Shown here: positions 30,117 through 40,003 of the stretch, one piece after another | Layout: every line of letters starts with the position of its first letter | Position numbering within the stretch: position 1 is the stretch's first letter | Source of the DNA: an uncultured Lamprocystis sp. | Lineage (GTDB): Bacteria; Pseudomonadota; Gammaproteobacteria; Chromatiales; Chromatiaceae | Direction: 5' to 3' | Length of the DNA: 64,000 bases | Assembly (NCBI RefSeq): GCF_903933125.1 | Contig: NZ_CAIZIZ010000310.1 | Coordinates: 62,001-126,000 of the forward strand | The notes under the pieces: generated by a model | Told to the model about the DNA's origin: nothing | The model's database searches: none | What the model saw: the letters and a program-made list of their open reading frames with translations, nothing else | Translations under genes and position numbers: made by a program

Positions 30117-30498
30117 ATGATCAGGATACCGGACGCAGTGCTTCCCGCCCAGGCGAACGGGTTGCTGGAGCAATACCAGGCCGAGGTCGACGGGAAGGGC
30201 GACTATGCCGCCCGGGTTGCGGCGGCCAAGTCGCTATACGATCAGGGTCTTGCGGCTCAATGAGCGCGACCTCCTGGTCGCCGCGCGGGCCGATGCCTTC
30301 GGCGGTTACCGCGCACGTCTGCGGGAGTTCATCCAGCAACGCGAAGCAGGCGCTTCGGCAGATGACTTGGCACGCCTGGGGATTGGGTTTCGGACGGCGC
30401 CCCACGCCACGGTGTGGGCCGAGATGAAGCGCCAACAGCAGCAGCTTCCCGAGCTTGCCGAGTTATTCGCTCAGGCGCCCGAAGCCCTGGCTTTCTGA
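30117..30498 (+). pseudogene. remnant of the ATPase's partner gene (HNH-endonuclease-like, TIGR02646/PtuB-like), N- and C-terminal parts joined out of frame
   Basis: Frame a 30117-30263: MIRIPDAVLPAQANGLLEQYQAEVDGKGDYAARVAAAKSLYDQGLAAQ*. Frame b from ~30230: RYTIRVLRLNERDLLVAARADAFGGYRARLREFIQQ...QAPEALAF. No central HNH region exists between them. Confidence 0.5.
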
Positions 30499-30514
30499 GT
30501 CGGAGCATCGCAGC

Positions 30515-33500
30515 ATGAGAAGCACCGACAAGCCCGAGTCGTTCAAGCAGCGTAGCTGGGAGCCACGCTACCGCAGCACCACCAGCGACCTGCTCCAGGA
30601 CTTCTATCTCCCGGTCCTGCGCTCCGCCGTGCGCTATGACCGGGTGGCCGGGTATTTCCGCTCGACCTCGCTCGCCGCGGCGTCCCAAGGGTTCTCCGCC
30701 CTCGCCGGACACCAGGGGCGGGTGCGACTGGTGGCGGGTGCGGACCTGGACCCCAAGGATGCGCAGGTCATCCTCGGCAATCAGGACGGCGGGCGGCTCG
30801 CCGAGACGCTGCTGGCCGCCCTCGCCGATCCTCACGCCTGGCCGGAACCGGTCGAGAACGGCTTGAGTCTACTGGCCTGGATGCTGAAGGAGGGTTGCCT
30901 TACGATCCGCGTGGCGCTGCGCCGTCATCGCAAGACCGGCGTGGCCATCCCCTATGATTCGCGCGAGGACGGCTATGTCCACGAGAAATGGGCCGTCTTT
31001 GAGGACGCGGAGGGCAACCGACTCATCGCCGAGGGGTCCCTGAACGAGTCGCGCACGGCGCTGCTGATCAACGCCGAGAACATCGGGGTGCACTGCGATT
31101 GGTGGGGCACCCGCGAGGCAGCCAGGGCCGACAGCTACGCGGCCGACTTCGAGGCCATCTGGCAGAACCAGGACCCGGGGCTCTACGTGGTGGACCTGCC
31201 CCAGGCGGTGCGCGAGCGCCTGATCGAGATTGGCAGCGCCGTCGTTGCACCGAAGGAGATCGAGGGGTCGAGCGAGCGTCCGGTGGAGGCGCCACGACCA
31301 ACCGCGCGGGAGTGGCTGGAATTCGCGATCCTGCGCGAGGCCCCGCGGATGCCCAACGGTCGCTTCGTCGGGATGGCCACGGCCCCGGTGGAGCCCTGGC
31401 CCCATCAGGCCATTGTGGCGCGGCGGTTGATCGCCTCCTACCCCTACAGCTTTCTGCTGTGCGACGAGGTGGGCTTGGGCAAGACGATCGAAGCGGGCCT
31501 GGCCCTGCGCTCGCTGATCCTGTCCGGGCTGGCGCGACGGGTGTTGATCGCACCGCCGGCAAGCCTGGCCCGGCAGTGGCAGAGCGAACTGGCAACCAAG
31601 TTCTTCCTGCGCTTCGGCCGGGCGCTCTCCGGCGCCCCGGTCCGGCACGCCTATCTGCATCCGCCCGGTGGATCGATGGAGGAACAGATTCCGGCCAAGT
31701 CGGTGTTTGCACCCGAGTGTGTCATCGTCTCCACCGGGCTGGTCCGGCGCAAAGACCGCCAGCGGGAGCTGGCGGCGCAGACCTGGGACATCGCCCTGGT
31801 CGACGAGGCTCACTATGCCAGGCGCAGCAACTCGACGGCCGGACTGGTGGTGCAACCCAAGTACGGGGACCTTTACCGGGCGGTCAGTCAGACCTTGCGC
31901 GCGCAGACCCGCGCCCTGTGGCTCGCCACGGCGACGCCGATGCAACTCGACCCGATCGAGGTCTATGACCTGTTTCGCCTGACCCGGCGGGTTGGCCCCT
32001 TTCAGGACGATCCGTCCCTGACCCAGGCGTATTACGCGATTCAGGGCCGCATCCAGCGGGGCGAGCGGGTTTCCGACGAAGAACTGGGTTTCCTGCGCCG
32101 GGTGCTTGGCTCGCTCCAGCGGCATGATCCGGAGGTCGCCGCCTTTATCCGCCAGACGGTGCTGAACCCGTCGAACCGGACCCAGTATGACCATTGGCTG
32201 ACACTGGGGATCAAGCCGACGGGTGCGAGTCTCAAGCAACTGTTGCGCGCCATTTTTGCCTCGGCGCCGCTCTCACGGGTGATGATGCGCCACAACCGCG
32301 CCCTGCTGCAGGTGTACCAGGAGCAGGGTCGGCTGACCGCCAACCTGGCGCATCGGCACATCCTGCCCATGCGGCGCATCCAATACACGACTCAGGAGCA
32401 GGCGGCTTACGAGGCCCTGCAATCCTATTCCCAGACGTTGTCCCAGCAGATCGCCGCCGCCAACGACCAACAGGCGCGGGTCTCGACCGGCTTCTATCTG
32501 AGCTTTCTGCAACGGCGGTTCGCCTCCAGTCTGCACGCCATCGGCGAGACCCTGCGGCGGCGTTGCGAGCGGGTCAAGTGGACTCTGGAACATTTACTGG
32601 AGGGGCCGGGTGCCACCGCGACTGCCGCCGCCGACCCCGATCTGTCCCCCCTCGATGAGGATCTGGAACAGGAGGAGGGCGACGCGGAGGTCATCGAGCG
32701 GTTGCTCAAGAACCGCAGCGAGGCGGATCTCCGCTGGGAGTTGGACAAACTCGCCGGGATGCTCGCAGGCAGCCTGTACGACGCCGCGCCGGCATCGTCC
32801 AAGACGCAGGCGCTGTTGGGCTACGTGGATCAGCGTCGGGACAGCGCGCGGCCCGGCCGGGTGCGGCAGACGGTCATCTTCACCCAGTTCTGGGACACCT
32901 TGGAGGATATCGTCCGGCGCCTGCGACAGGCCGATGCCCGGCTGTTGGTCGGGACCTATTCCGGCCGCGGGGGACAATACACCCATCCTGAGACGGGCAC
33001 GTTGGTTGGCACCGAGCGCGACGAGATCAAGCAGCGTTTCCTACGGGGGCAGATTGATATCTTGGTCTGCACGGATGCGGCGGCCGAGGGCCTCAATCTT
33101 CAGACGGCTGACTTTCTGGTCAATTTCGATCTGCCGTGGAACCCGGCCAAGGTCGAGCAGCGCATCGGCCGGATCGATCGCATCGGCCAACTGCATGAGC
33201 ACATCTACGTTCAAAATCTGTGTTATCTGGGCTCGGTCGAGGAGATCGTCTACGATCGGTTGCTCAACCGTCTGGGCAGTATGATCGCCGTGGTGGGCGA
33301 CCAACAGATTTCACTATTGCCAGTCACCGACGAGGATTTCCGTCGGCTGGCCGAGGGCGAGATCACCGAAGCGGAGTTGGAGGCAGAGGCCCGCCAACGG
33401 ATTGCGTCCAGCCAGCAGCGTATCCGTGAGACCGAACTGACCGGGCAGGAGGTCTACGCCATCTACCAACGACTGGAGCAGGCGCATGCGGCGGAGCAGT

Positions 33501-34429
33501 TGCCGGCGACCTTGGATGGCCTCTGGCGCGTACTGACCGGTTCTGCGTACCTGAAGGCCCTGGGGTGTGCCCTTGCCGCCAACCTGACGGGTAACCACCA
33601 GGAGCCGCTGTTGCTCCGCGGTGTTCCCGGTATCATCGACGGCACCGCGCTGACCACGGACCGACGACTGTTCGATGAAGGCATCGAGTCGCTCGGGACG
33701 CGGTTGCGGTTCGCGACCTATGGGGAGCCGATCTTTGACGCGATCCTGGCCCTGAGCGCGGGATGGGCGGCACCCGGTTGCGTGCGCCGGATTGCCGTCA
33801 GGCCCAAGGGGCTGGACCTGGAGTACGTGGCCTTCGTTGTCGCAACACGGGATGGCGAAGGCGGCGCACTGCGGCTGATCTGCGATCTGGATCGCCTCGC
33901 AGGGCTGGACCTTGATACATCGGCGACCGTCTCCGAGGCCGACACGGCGCCCTTTGTTGCGCGACTTCAGGACATGGCGGACGCGGAGTTTCGACTCACC
34001 GCCCATGTTGCCGAGGTGGAGACGGACAACGAGCGGTCCGGCCGCGCCCAGGCCGCATTGGCGCTCGGGACCGCCTATGGGTTCATCTCCGGGCGCCGGA
34101 AGTCCGGCGGGGGCGATGACAACTTCTGGAAGGAACTCGACGCCTGTCGTCGGCTGATCGCGGAGCGAACCGCACAGGGCGGGGGCCTTTCGGTCCAGCG
34201 CGTGCCGAGCATCTACGACCGGGTGGCCACGGCCTTCGTGCCGTTCGAAGTCAAACGCAAGATCAGCGACGAAAGCTTCTGGGTCGATACGGCTCCGCCG
34301 CCTTTACTGAATGCGGCTTTTGACGCGGCGGCTCGGGTCGCGGATGGGATCAAGCGGAAAAAATCGGATCTGACGACGGAGATGGCATTGACCCGGATCG
34401 TCGCCGAAATGAAGCGGTTGCTTTCATGA
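30515..34429 (+). CDS. PLD-domain + SNF2-type superfamily 2 helicase (Hma/DISARM-type helicase)
   Basis: N-terminal PLD 'VHEKWAVFEDAEGNRLIAEGSLNESRTALLINAENIGV'; helicase 'LLCDEVGLGKTIEAGLALRSL', 'LVDEAHYARR', 'LATATPMQ', 'CTDAAAEGLNLQTADFLVNFDLPWNPAKVEQRIGRIDRIGQ'. Confidence 0.92.
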   Translation: MRSTDKPESFKQRSWEPRYRSTTSDLLQDFYLPVLRSAVRYDRVAGYFRSTSLAAASQGFSALAGHQGRVRLVAGADLDPKDAQVILGNQDGGRLAETLLAALADPHAWPEPVENGLSLLAWMLKEGCLTIRVALRRHRKTGVAIPYDSREDGYVHEKWAVFEDAEGNRLIAEGSLNESRTALLINAENIGVHCDWWGTREAARADSYAADFEAIWQNQDPGLYVVDLPQAVRERLIEIGSAVVAPKEIEGSSERPVEAPRPTAREWLEFAILREAPRMPNGRFVGMATAPVEPWPHQAIVARRLIASYPYSFLLCDEVGLGKTIEAGLALRSLILSGLARRVLIAPPASLARQWQSELATKFFLRFGRALSGAPVRHAYLHPPGGSMEEQIPAKSVFAPECVIVSTGLVRRKDRQRELAAQTWDIALVDEAHYARRSNSTAGLVVQPKYGDLYRAVSQTLRAQTRALWLATATPMQLDPIEVYDLFRLTRRVGPFQDDPSLTQAYYAIQGRIQRGERVSDEELGFLRRVLGSLQRHDPEVAAFIRQTVLNPSNRTQYDHWLTLGIKPTGASLKQLLRAIFASAPLSRVMMRHNRALLQVYQEQGRLTANLAHRHILPMRRIQYTTQEQAAYEALQSYSQTLSQQIAAANDQQARVSTGFYLSFLQRRFASSLHAIGETLRRRCERVKWTLEHLLEGPGATATAAADPDLSPLDEDLEQEEGDAEVIERLLKNRSEADLRWELDKLAGMLAGSLYDAAPASSKTQALLGYVDQRRDSARPGRVRQTVIFTQFWDTLEDIVRRLRQADARLLVGTYSGRGGQYTHPETGTLVGTERDEIKQRFLRGQIDILVCTDAAAEGLNLQTADFLVNFDLPWNPAKVEQRIGRIDRIGQLHEHIYVQNLCYLGSVEEIVYDRLLNRLGSMIAVVGDQQISLLPVTDEDFRRLAEGEITEAELEAEARQRIASSQQRIRETELTGQEVYAIYQRLEQAHAAEQLPATLDGLWRVLTGSAYLKALGCALAANLTGNHQEPLLLRGVPGIIDGTALTTDRRLFDEGIESLGTRLRFATYGEPIFDAILALSAGWAAPGCVRRIAVRPKGLDLEYVAFVVATRDGEGGALRLICDLDRLAGLDLDTSATVSEADTAPFVARLQDMADAEFRLTAHVAEVETDNERSGRAQAALALGTAYGFISGRRKSGGGDDNFWKELDACRRLIAERTAQGGGLSVQRVPSIYDRVATAFVPFEVKRKISDESFWVDTAPPPLLNAAFDAAARVADGIKRKKSDLTTEMALTRIVAEMKRLLS

Positions 34430-34497
34430 CCAGTGACTGCGGCCGGCGGCATAGATGTCCGAGACCTTCACAAACGATGTCAATATAGAGAAATTGT

Positions 34498-35859
34498 ATG
34501 AAAACACGCTCCCTATCTTATCTTGCCGCGGCCTTCGTCATACTCTCTTGTATGCTCGTTTTGTCGCCTTCGAGTCGCTCCGGTGATCACGGGGACTCCG
34601 CTGCTGCTTCGGCTGCTGATCAGGGCTTCTACTTCCCTGCCGAATTCGAGGAACAGGAGGCCGTGTGGATGGGCTGGCCGACGTACGAGAACAAGTCCGG
34701 ATGGTCAGTCAAAGATCTGCATGTTCAGCTATGGGCCGCCATGGCGCCGCATGTGGATGTCAGGGTGGCGGTCAATCCCGACAATGCAGAGAAGGGCTGG
34801 AGTTACGACACACAAATTGCCGAAATCAAGGCATTGATGAAAAAATACGCCGTACCGGAAAACAAGATCAGGCTCCACAAGATCCCGCACGCCGACGTAT
34901 GGTGGAGGGACATGGGCCCTATCTACCTGGTCGACGGGAAAGGCCGGCGGGCGGCGGCCAACTTCCGGTTCAATGGGTGGGGATATGAAGCCAATGACTC
35001 CAGGTATGCCGAAACCGAAGGCGCCATCGCTGCTCAAGCGGCCCGGATCGACGGCGTCAACACGATTTTCAAGACCGCCATGGTCAGCGAGGGAGGCGAC
35101 CGGGAGTTCAACGGCAAGGGCGTGATGATGGCGGTCGAAGCAGTCGAAAGACAACGCAATCCGACGCTGACCAAGGAACAAATGGAGTCTGAGTTCAAGC
35201 GGGTCCTGGGGGTGAAAAAGATCATTTGGCTCAAACGGGGGCGGTATGACGACGACCTGAGCTTTGCGGGCCGCCTGCCCGACAAAGACGGAAAACTGGA
35301 ACTTTACACGGCGATCACCACCGGCGGACATATCGACGAGCATGTCCGTTTTGCCGGTCCGAACACGATTCTCTATACCACGGTTTCCGACGCGGAGGCC
35401 AAGGCTGACCCCATCGCTGCTGAAAACAAGAAACGGTTCGACGAAAATCTGGAGATCCTCGAGTCGGCCACCGACCAGGACGGCAAACCATTCACGCTGA
35501 TCGCCATGCCCGATGCCCCGACGATCGTGACCACGGTGAAACCAGGTGACGGCGTATACGATTACCTGGCCGGCAATGACTACATGAAGAAGCTCAACAG
35601 GATTCCTGACGGGCAGCCGATACGAATCCTATTGGCAACCAGCTATCTGAATTTCCTGGTGACCAATCGCGTGGTTCTGGCCCAGAAGTTCTGGCGCGAA
35701 GGCAGCCCTGACGAATGGAAGCAGACTGACGCGCGGGCACTGCGAACCCTGGAGTCGGTGTTTCCGGACAGGAAGATCATCGCGTTTGATGCCAGGGCGA
35801 TCAATGTCGGCGGTGGCGGCATTCACTGCAATACGCAGCAGGTCCCGAAGACAAGATAA
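34498..35859 (+). CDS. agmatine deiminase / peptidyl-arginine deiminase family protein, predicted exported
   Basis: 'FPAEFEEQEAVWMGWPTYE', 'HADVWWRDMGPIYLVDGKG', 'GGHIDEHVRFAGPNTIL', 'INVGGGGIHCNTQQVPK'; N-terminal hydrophobic segment MKTRSLSYLAAAFVILSCMLVL. Confidence 0.9.
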   Translation: MKTRSLSYLAAAFVILSCMLVLSPSSRSGDHGDSAAASAADQGFYFPAEFEEQEAVWMGWPTYENKSGWSVKDLHVQLWAAMAPHVDVRVAVNPDNAEKGWSYDTQIAEIKALMKKYAVPENKIRLHKIPHADVWWRDMGPIYLVDGKGRRAAANFRFNGWGYEANDSRYAETEGAIAAQAARIDGVNTIFKTAMVSEGGDREFNGKGVMMAVEAVERQRNPTLTKEQMESEFKRVLGVKKIIWLKRGRYDDDLSFAGRLPDKDGKLELYTAITTGGHIDEHVRFAGPNTILYTTVSDAEAKADPIAAENKKRFDENLEILESATDQDGKPFTLIAMPDAPTIVTTVKPGDGVYDYLAGNDYMKKLNRIPDGQPIRILLATSYLNFLVTNRVVLAQKFWREGSPDEWKQTDARALRTLESVFPDRKIIAFDARAINVGGGGIHCNTQQVPKTR

Positions 35860-36005
35860 AGAGTCGCTCTGGGTGCCTGTCCGGGTGATTGCTTCCCCGC
35901 GGCGGCCGGGAACGACCCCGAGACCTTTGCCCTTGAACCAAGTCGGACCCGCGGCTTTCCGCGTGGGAAGATCGGCCCTCCCCCGCGGACGCGCGGGCAC
36001 CGGTG

Positions 36006-39000
36006 TCAGGGAACCGCGGCAGGCGTAGAGGCGGCCTCTGCCAGGTAGCGGATAGGGCCATCGAAGCCCTCGCGCCGGATCGGCAAGTCCTCGGCGATGG
36101 GCGCGTCGGCAAGCAGTTCGACCCGCCCCGACCACGGGTGCAAGGCCAAGGTCACGCGGAACAGGTTAGTCCCGAACAGAACGGTCCCGGCATAGACCGG
36201 CCGGCCGTCCCGATCCACGCGCTCCAATCCCCAGGGGTGCGCGGCCTGCGCCTCGGGCGGCGGCGCGGCGGCGAGCGGGAGGTCGTCCAAACCGTCGATG
36301 ACCTGGAACCGCCCCTCCTCGGCCCGGCCGACACTGAAACAAAACCGCGTGTAGTCCGACTGAGCCGCCGGGGTGTCGAGGCGGATTGTGCCGGACTCCA
36401 CCAATTCAAGCAGAGTCTGGGCCAGGCCATCCAGCAGGCGGACATCCGTGGTTCCGGCCAGCAGGTCCAGGGCGCCCGGTCGCGGACCATCCAGGATCTG
36501 GACCTGATACAGGTCCTGATCGCTGAAGCCCGGATGGCAGCGCAGGACGGCCAGGACCCGCAGGCCAGGTCGGGCGAGCGCCCGTGCACCGTCCGCGCCC
36601 TGGTTGGCCAGCCGCCGCAGCAGGACCGCAGCGGCGGTGCGGTCCAGGGTCTCCCAGGGGCCGGACAGCAACCAGGCCGGACCGGGCGCGGGCGGGGCGC
36701 CGTAGTCGGCCAACACGGCGTCCAGGTCGATGCGGTCGGGGGGCGGGGCCGGTGCCTCCCAGTAGGCCCGCGCCTGGGCCTGCCGCGCGTCCTGATCCAA
36801 GCGGGCTGCAACGCGCTGGAGCAGGTCATCCAGGTCGCGGTCGGTCTGGTCCGGCTGGTCCTGATACAGATTGATCAGCCAGGGCTCCAGCAGTCCCCGC
36901 TCCTCCCGCGGCAGGTCGAGCAGGGCGCGGGGGTCGCGGTCCGCCCGGTATGCCACCCCGGCCGCCAGCAGGCGCAGCGGCAAGGCGAGTTCCGCCCGGT
37001 CGCCGGCCAGGTCGCGCCAGGCGGCGTACCAGGCTTGGGCGGTCTGATCAGTCACCCAGTCGACGGCGCAGTACCGCAGGCTGCGGACCAAGGCATCGCC
37101 GAGCTCGGTGAGTCGGCCGTGCCGGGCGAAGAAATCCAGCCAGAGCGCGATGAAGCGGCGCCAGACCTGGGGATTCTGGGTGCGCAGGACGAGCGACCCG
37201 ATCACCCCCAGATCCCGACTGGTCCAGGCCGGCGGGCGAAACTCGGCCAGCAGCCGATCCAGTGCGTCGCGGCCCTCGTCCCAGCGGTCCAGCCACAGCA
37301 GGGTGTCGGCCTGGTGCAGGGCGCGCTGAAACTCCTGCCATGTCGAATAGGCCGGTTGGGACTCTGCGAGCAAGGCCAGTGCCTCACCGTGGCGGCCGAC
37401 CCGGGCCAGACTGATCGCGCGCCACAAGGTTACCGGCTTGCCCTTGCCGTCGAGCTCGGGATCCAGTTCATGCGCACGTTGGTAGCAGGCCAAGGCTCCG
37501 TCAAAATCGCCGAGGTGCGACTTTGCGTTACCTAGAGAGAAAACGAATACCGGCTCCTGCGGCATCAGGCCCGCTGCACCTTCGGCGACCTGATGATTCA
37601 GCCGGTAACGCCCCTGCTCCTGCAACGCGCCGAACAGGTGGTCCCAGACGGCGATGCGCCGCGGCTCCAGGGCCAATGCCTGGCGAAAAGCGCCCAGCGC
37701 TTCGTCGTGCCGATCCATGGCCCACAGGTCATAGCCCCGTTGATCCCAATCCGCCGCGGTCTCGGGCTCGCCCGCCAGGTCCATGGCCTTTTGCCAATAG
37801 TCCCGAGCCTCGGCAAACCGCTTGGCCTGCTCCAGACACCAGGCATGATTGCGGTTCAATACCGGGTCATCCGGCTTCAGCGCAATGGCCCGTGCCGAGG
37901 CCGCCAGTGCCTCGTCGATCCGGCCCAACTCCGCCAGGATCGCACCTTGCCGGTTCCAACCCGACGAGTCATCCGGATCGATCCGGCTCACCTGCACCCA
38001 GCACGCCAGCCGTTCCTCGGCGGGCCGACCCAGAGCCTCCAGACACCGGACCTTGCGCCGCCAGCATTCGGCATCGTTCGGGTCCCGCGCGATGGCACAC
38101 TCGGCCTCGGCGAGCGCCGCCTCAAAATGACCCACGCCATAGTGCTCGGAGAAGGCCAGATCCAGGGCCGAGCGCAGGGGGTCCGCCTCGGCCCGGGCGC
38201 GCGCCGCCGCCTCGCGCAAGCGGGCGTCCGCCGCGGCCTCCCCGTGCGGGTCGGCCAGCCGGTCGAGCTCGGTCTGCGAATACCAGACCCGCAGGAACTG
38301 CACGAAGAGCCCGACCGGCTCGCCGCGCTGCTCCTTGACCTCCAGACACAGCCGCATCAGCGGCTCGCGCAGTTCGTAATAATTCGACCGCCCGAGCGAA
38401 TCGGCCCGCATCACATCGCCCAGGTCGACCAGTTTGGCGAGTTGGGCCGAGACGGTCTGGGAGGTCGCCATGACCTGGCGGGCGATCTCCTTGACCGGAA
38501 CGGCGCCGCGCAGCCGGCGCAGGGTGTCGATGATGCCGCGCTGCAAGGGCGGCAGCCGGCTCATGCGTGCCTGATAGTAGGGGGTGAGCGACTCCATCAG
38601 CCCCATGAAGGGCGCCACCAGGTCATCGAGCGAGTCGCAGGTCAGGAAGTCGAAGAAGAACTTGTAAACCCGCGGGTTGCCGCCGGCCAGATAGTGCAGG
38701 GCGCGCACCCGCGCCAGACCGAGCGGGCTCAGGATCAGGTTGGCGAGGTCGGGATCGCCCTTATGCAGCGCCAGCCGCGCCAGCATGTCCGCGGCCTCGG
38801 CGACCCCGAAGGGCTCCAGCGTGTGGCTGCGGAAGAAACCATAGAAGGTCTTCTTGCGCCCGCTCAGATCGGCGGTGAGGCTGGTGGTGCTGGCCAGGAT
38901 GCTGACCAGGCCATGATTCTGGATGAAGGCGCGGAGCTTGCGCTGGCCGTCCTCGCGCAGTGCGCCGAACAGCTCGTCGAGGTTCTCGATGATCAACAGC

Positions 39001-39440
39001 AGGGTGCGGCCGTCGAGCGCCTGCAACAGCAGGTCCTCCAGCGCCGACTCCTGCTGCGGCAGCGCGGTCAGGTCCAAGATCGCCTCCAGCCGGGCATCGA
39101 GCCAGTCAAGGTCCCCTTCGTCCTGGCGCAGCCGCCGCAGCACCAGCGTCAGCAAGCCCGCGTAGCCGACCGCGTAGGGGTCCTCCGGCAGCCAGGCGAT
39201 GCGCAGCCGGGCCGCGAGCTCGCGGTCGGCCCGCACCCGGTGATAAACCAATGCGACCAGATGGCTCTTGCCGCTGCCGCGCGGACCGATCAGCAGGCGC
39301 TGGTGCTTGTTGCCGCTCGCGGCGCTCGCGCGGATGCCGTCCATGATCCCGCGCACCAGGGGCTCGCGGACGACGAACAGGGCCTCCAAGGTCGCCGGGC
39401 TGAGTTGGCCGGGCGTGAAGGTGGAATGCTCCGCGGCCAT
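36006..39440 (-). CDS. large ATPase with wHTH-like and TPR regions (STAND-like/ORC-like architecture)
   Basis: 'HQRLLIGPRGSGKSHLVALVYHRV' (Walker A), 'RTLLLIIENLDELFGALRED' (Walker B), wHTH-like 'VMATSQTVSAQLAKLVDLGDVMRADSLGRSNYYELREPLMRLCLEV', then multiple TPRs. Start at 39440 (MAAEHSTFTPGQ) overlaps the upstream stop. Confidence 0.8.
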   Translation of the reverse strand: MAAEHSTFTPGQLSPATLEALFVVREPLVRGIMDGIRASAASGNKHQRLLIGPRGSGKSHLVALVYHRVRADRELAARLRIAWLPEDPYAVGYAGLLTLVLRRLRQDEGDLDWLDARLEAILDLTALPQQESALEDLLLQALDGRTLLLIIENLDELFGALREDGQRKLRAFIQNHGLVSILASTTSLTADLSGRKKTFYGFFRSHTLEPFGVAEAADMLARLALHKGDPDLANLILSPLGLARVRALHYLAGGNPRVYKFFFDFLTCDSLDDLVAPFMGLMESLTPYYQARMSRLPPLQRGIIDTLRRLRGAVPVKEIARQVMATSQTVSAQLAKLVDLGDVMRADSLGRSNYYELREPLMRLCLEVKEQRGEPVGLFVQFLRVWYSQTELDRLADPHGEAAADARLREAAARARAEADPLRSALDLAFSEHYGVGHFEAALAEAECAIARDPNDAECWRRKVRCLEALGRPAEERLACWVQVSRIDPDDSSGWNRQGAILAELGRIDEALAASARAIALKPDDPVLNRNHAWCLEQAKRFAEARDYWQKAMDLAGEPETAADWDQRGYDLWAMDRHDEALGAFRQALALEPRRIAVWDHLFGALQEQGRYRLNHQVAEGAAGLMPQEPVFVFSLGNAKSHLGDFDGALACYQRAHELDPELDGKGKPVTLWRAISLARVGRHGEALALLAESQPAYSTWQEFQRALHQADTLLWLDRWDEGRDALDRLLAEFRPPAWTSRDLGVIGSLVLRTQNPQVWRRFIALWLDFFARHGRLTELGDALVRSLRYCAVDWVTDQTAQAWYAAWRDLAGDRAELALPLRLLAAGVAYRADRDPRALLDLPREERGLLEPWLINLYQDQPDQTDRDLDDLLQRVAARLDQDARQAQARAYWEAPAPPPDRIDLDAVLADYGAPPAPGPAWLLSGPWETLDRTAAAVLLRRLANQGADGARALARPGLRVLAVLRCHPGFSDQDLYQVQILDGPRPGALDLLAGTTDVRLLDGLAQTLLELVESGTIRLDTPAAQSDYTRFCFSVGRAEEGRFQVIDGLDDLPLAAAPPPEAQAAHPWGLERVDRDGRPVYAGTVLFGTNLFRVTLALHPWSGRVELLADAPIAEDLPIRREGFDGPIRYLAEAASTPAAVP

Positions 39441-40003
39441 CAGTCGAGCCCCAGGTCGCAGCGCCACCAGCGGCGGATCAGATCGAAGCGAAAGCGGTAG
39501 GCACCGTCCACGACCATCGGTTCGCCCTCGCTCCGGGCGATCTTCTGGAGCGCCCAGGGCAGTTCGTCCCAGATCAGGATGGTGCGCTGACCGGTGCTGT
39601 GCAGCAGGTCGCCTAGCAGACGCTCCAGGGCGACTTTCCAGGACGGCCCCTTGCTTTCCGGGAGCCGGAGGATGCCGCCCACCTCGAGTCCACCCAGAGC
39701 GGACCACTGTTCGGCGAGCCATCCGGTGGCCTTCTTGGTGGCGCCGAGATGGACGCGGATCGCCTGGGCCAGGCGCTCGACCAGTTCGGCCGCCCGGCTG
39801 ACCGCGCCGATATCCATGTAGATGACCCGCAAGTCGGGCGCGGCCTCGGCCTGCATCTTCCTGGCGATGGTGGTCTTGCCCAGGCGCCGCTCGGACACCA
39901 GCACCAGACTCTGGCGCTCCAGGGTGGCCCAGAGCTGCGCGATCAGACGTTCACGCCCGACCACGTCCGCGGGAGACACGATGCCACCGGGATTCGCTTT
40001 CAT
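39440..40003 (-). pseudogene. AAA ATPase (PF01637/AAA_14-like), apparent in-frame internal deletion
   Basis: N-terminal half 'VVGRERLIAQLWATLERQSLVLVSERRLGKTTIARKM...ILIWDELPWALQKIA' jumps directly to a typical C-terminal tail 'RSEGEPMVVDGAYRFRFDLIRRWWRCDLGLD'. Confidence 0.6.

Noticed and set aside
36003-39500. Plus-strand ORFs 36003-37535 and 37593-39500
   Set aside because: Antisense shadows of the TPR-ATPase; low-complexity Gln/Arg/Gly-rich translations.
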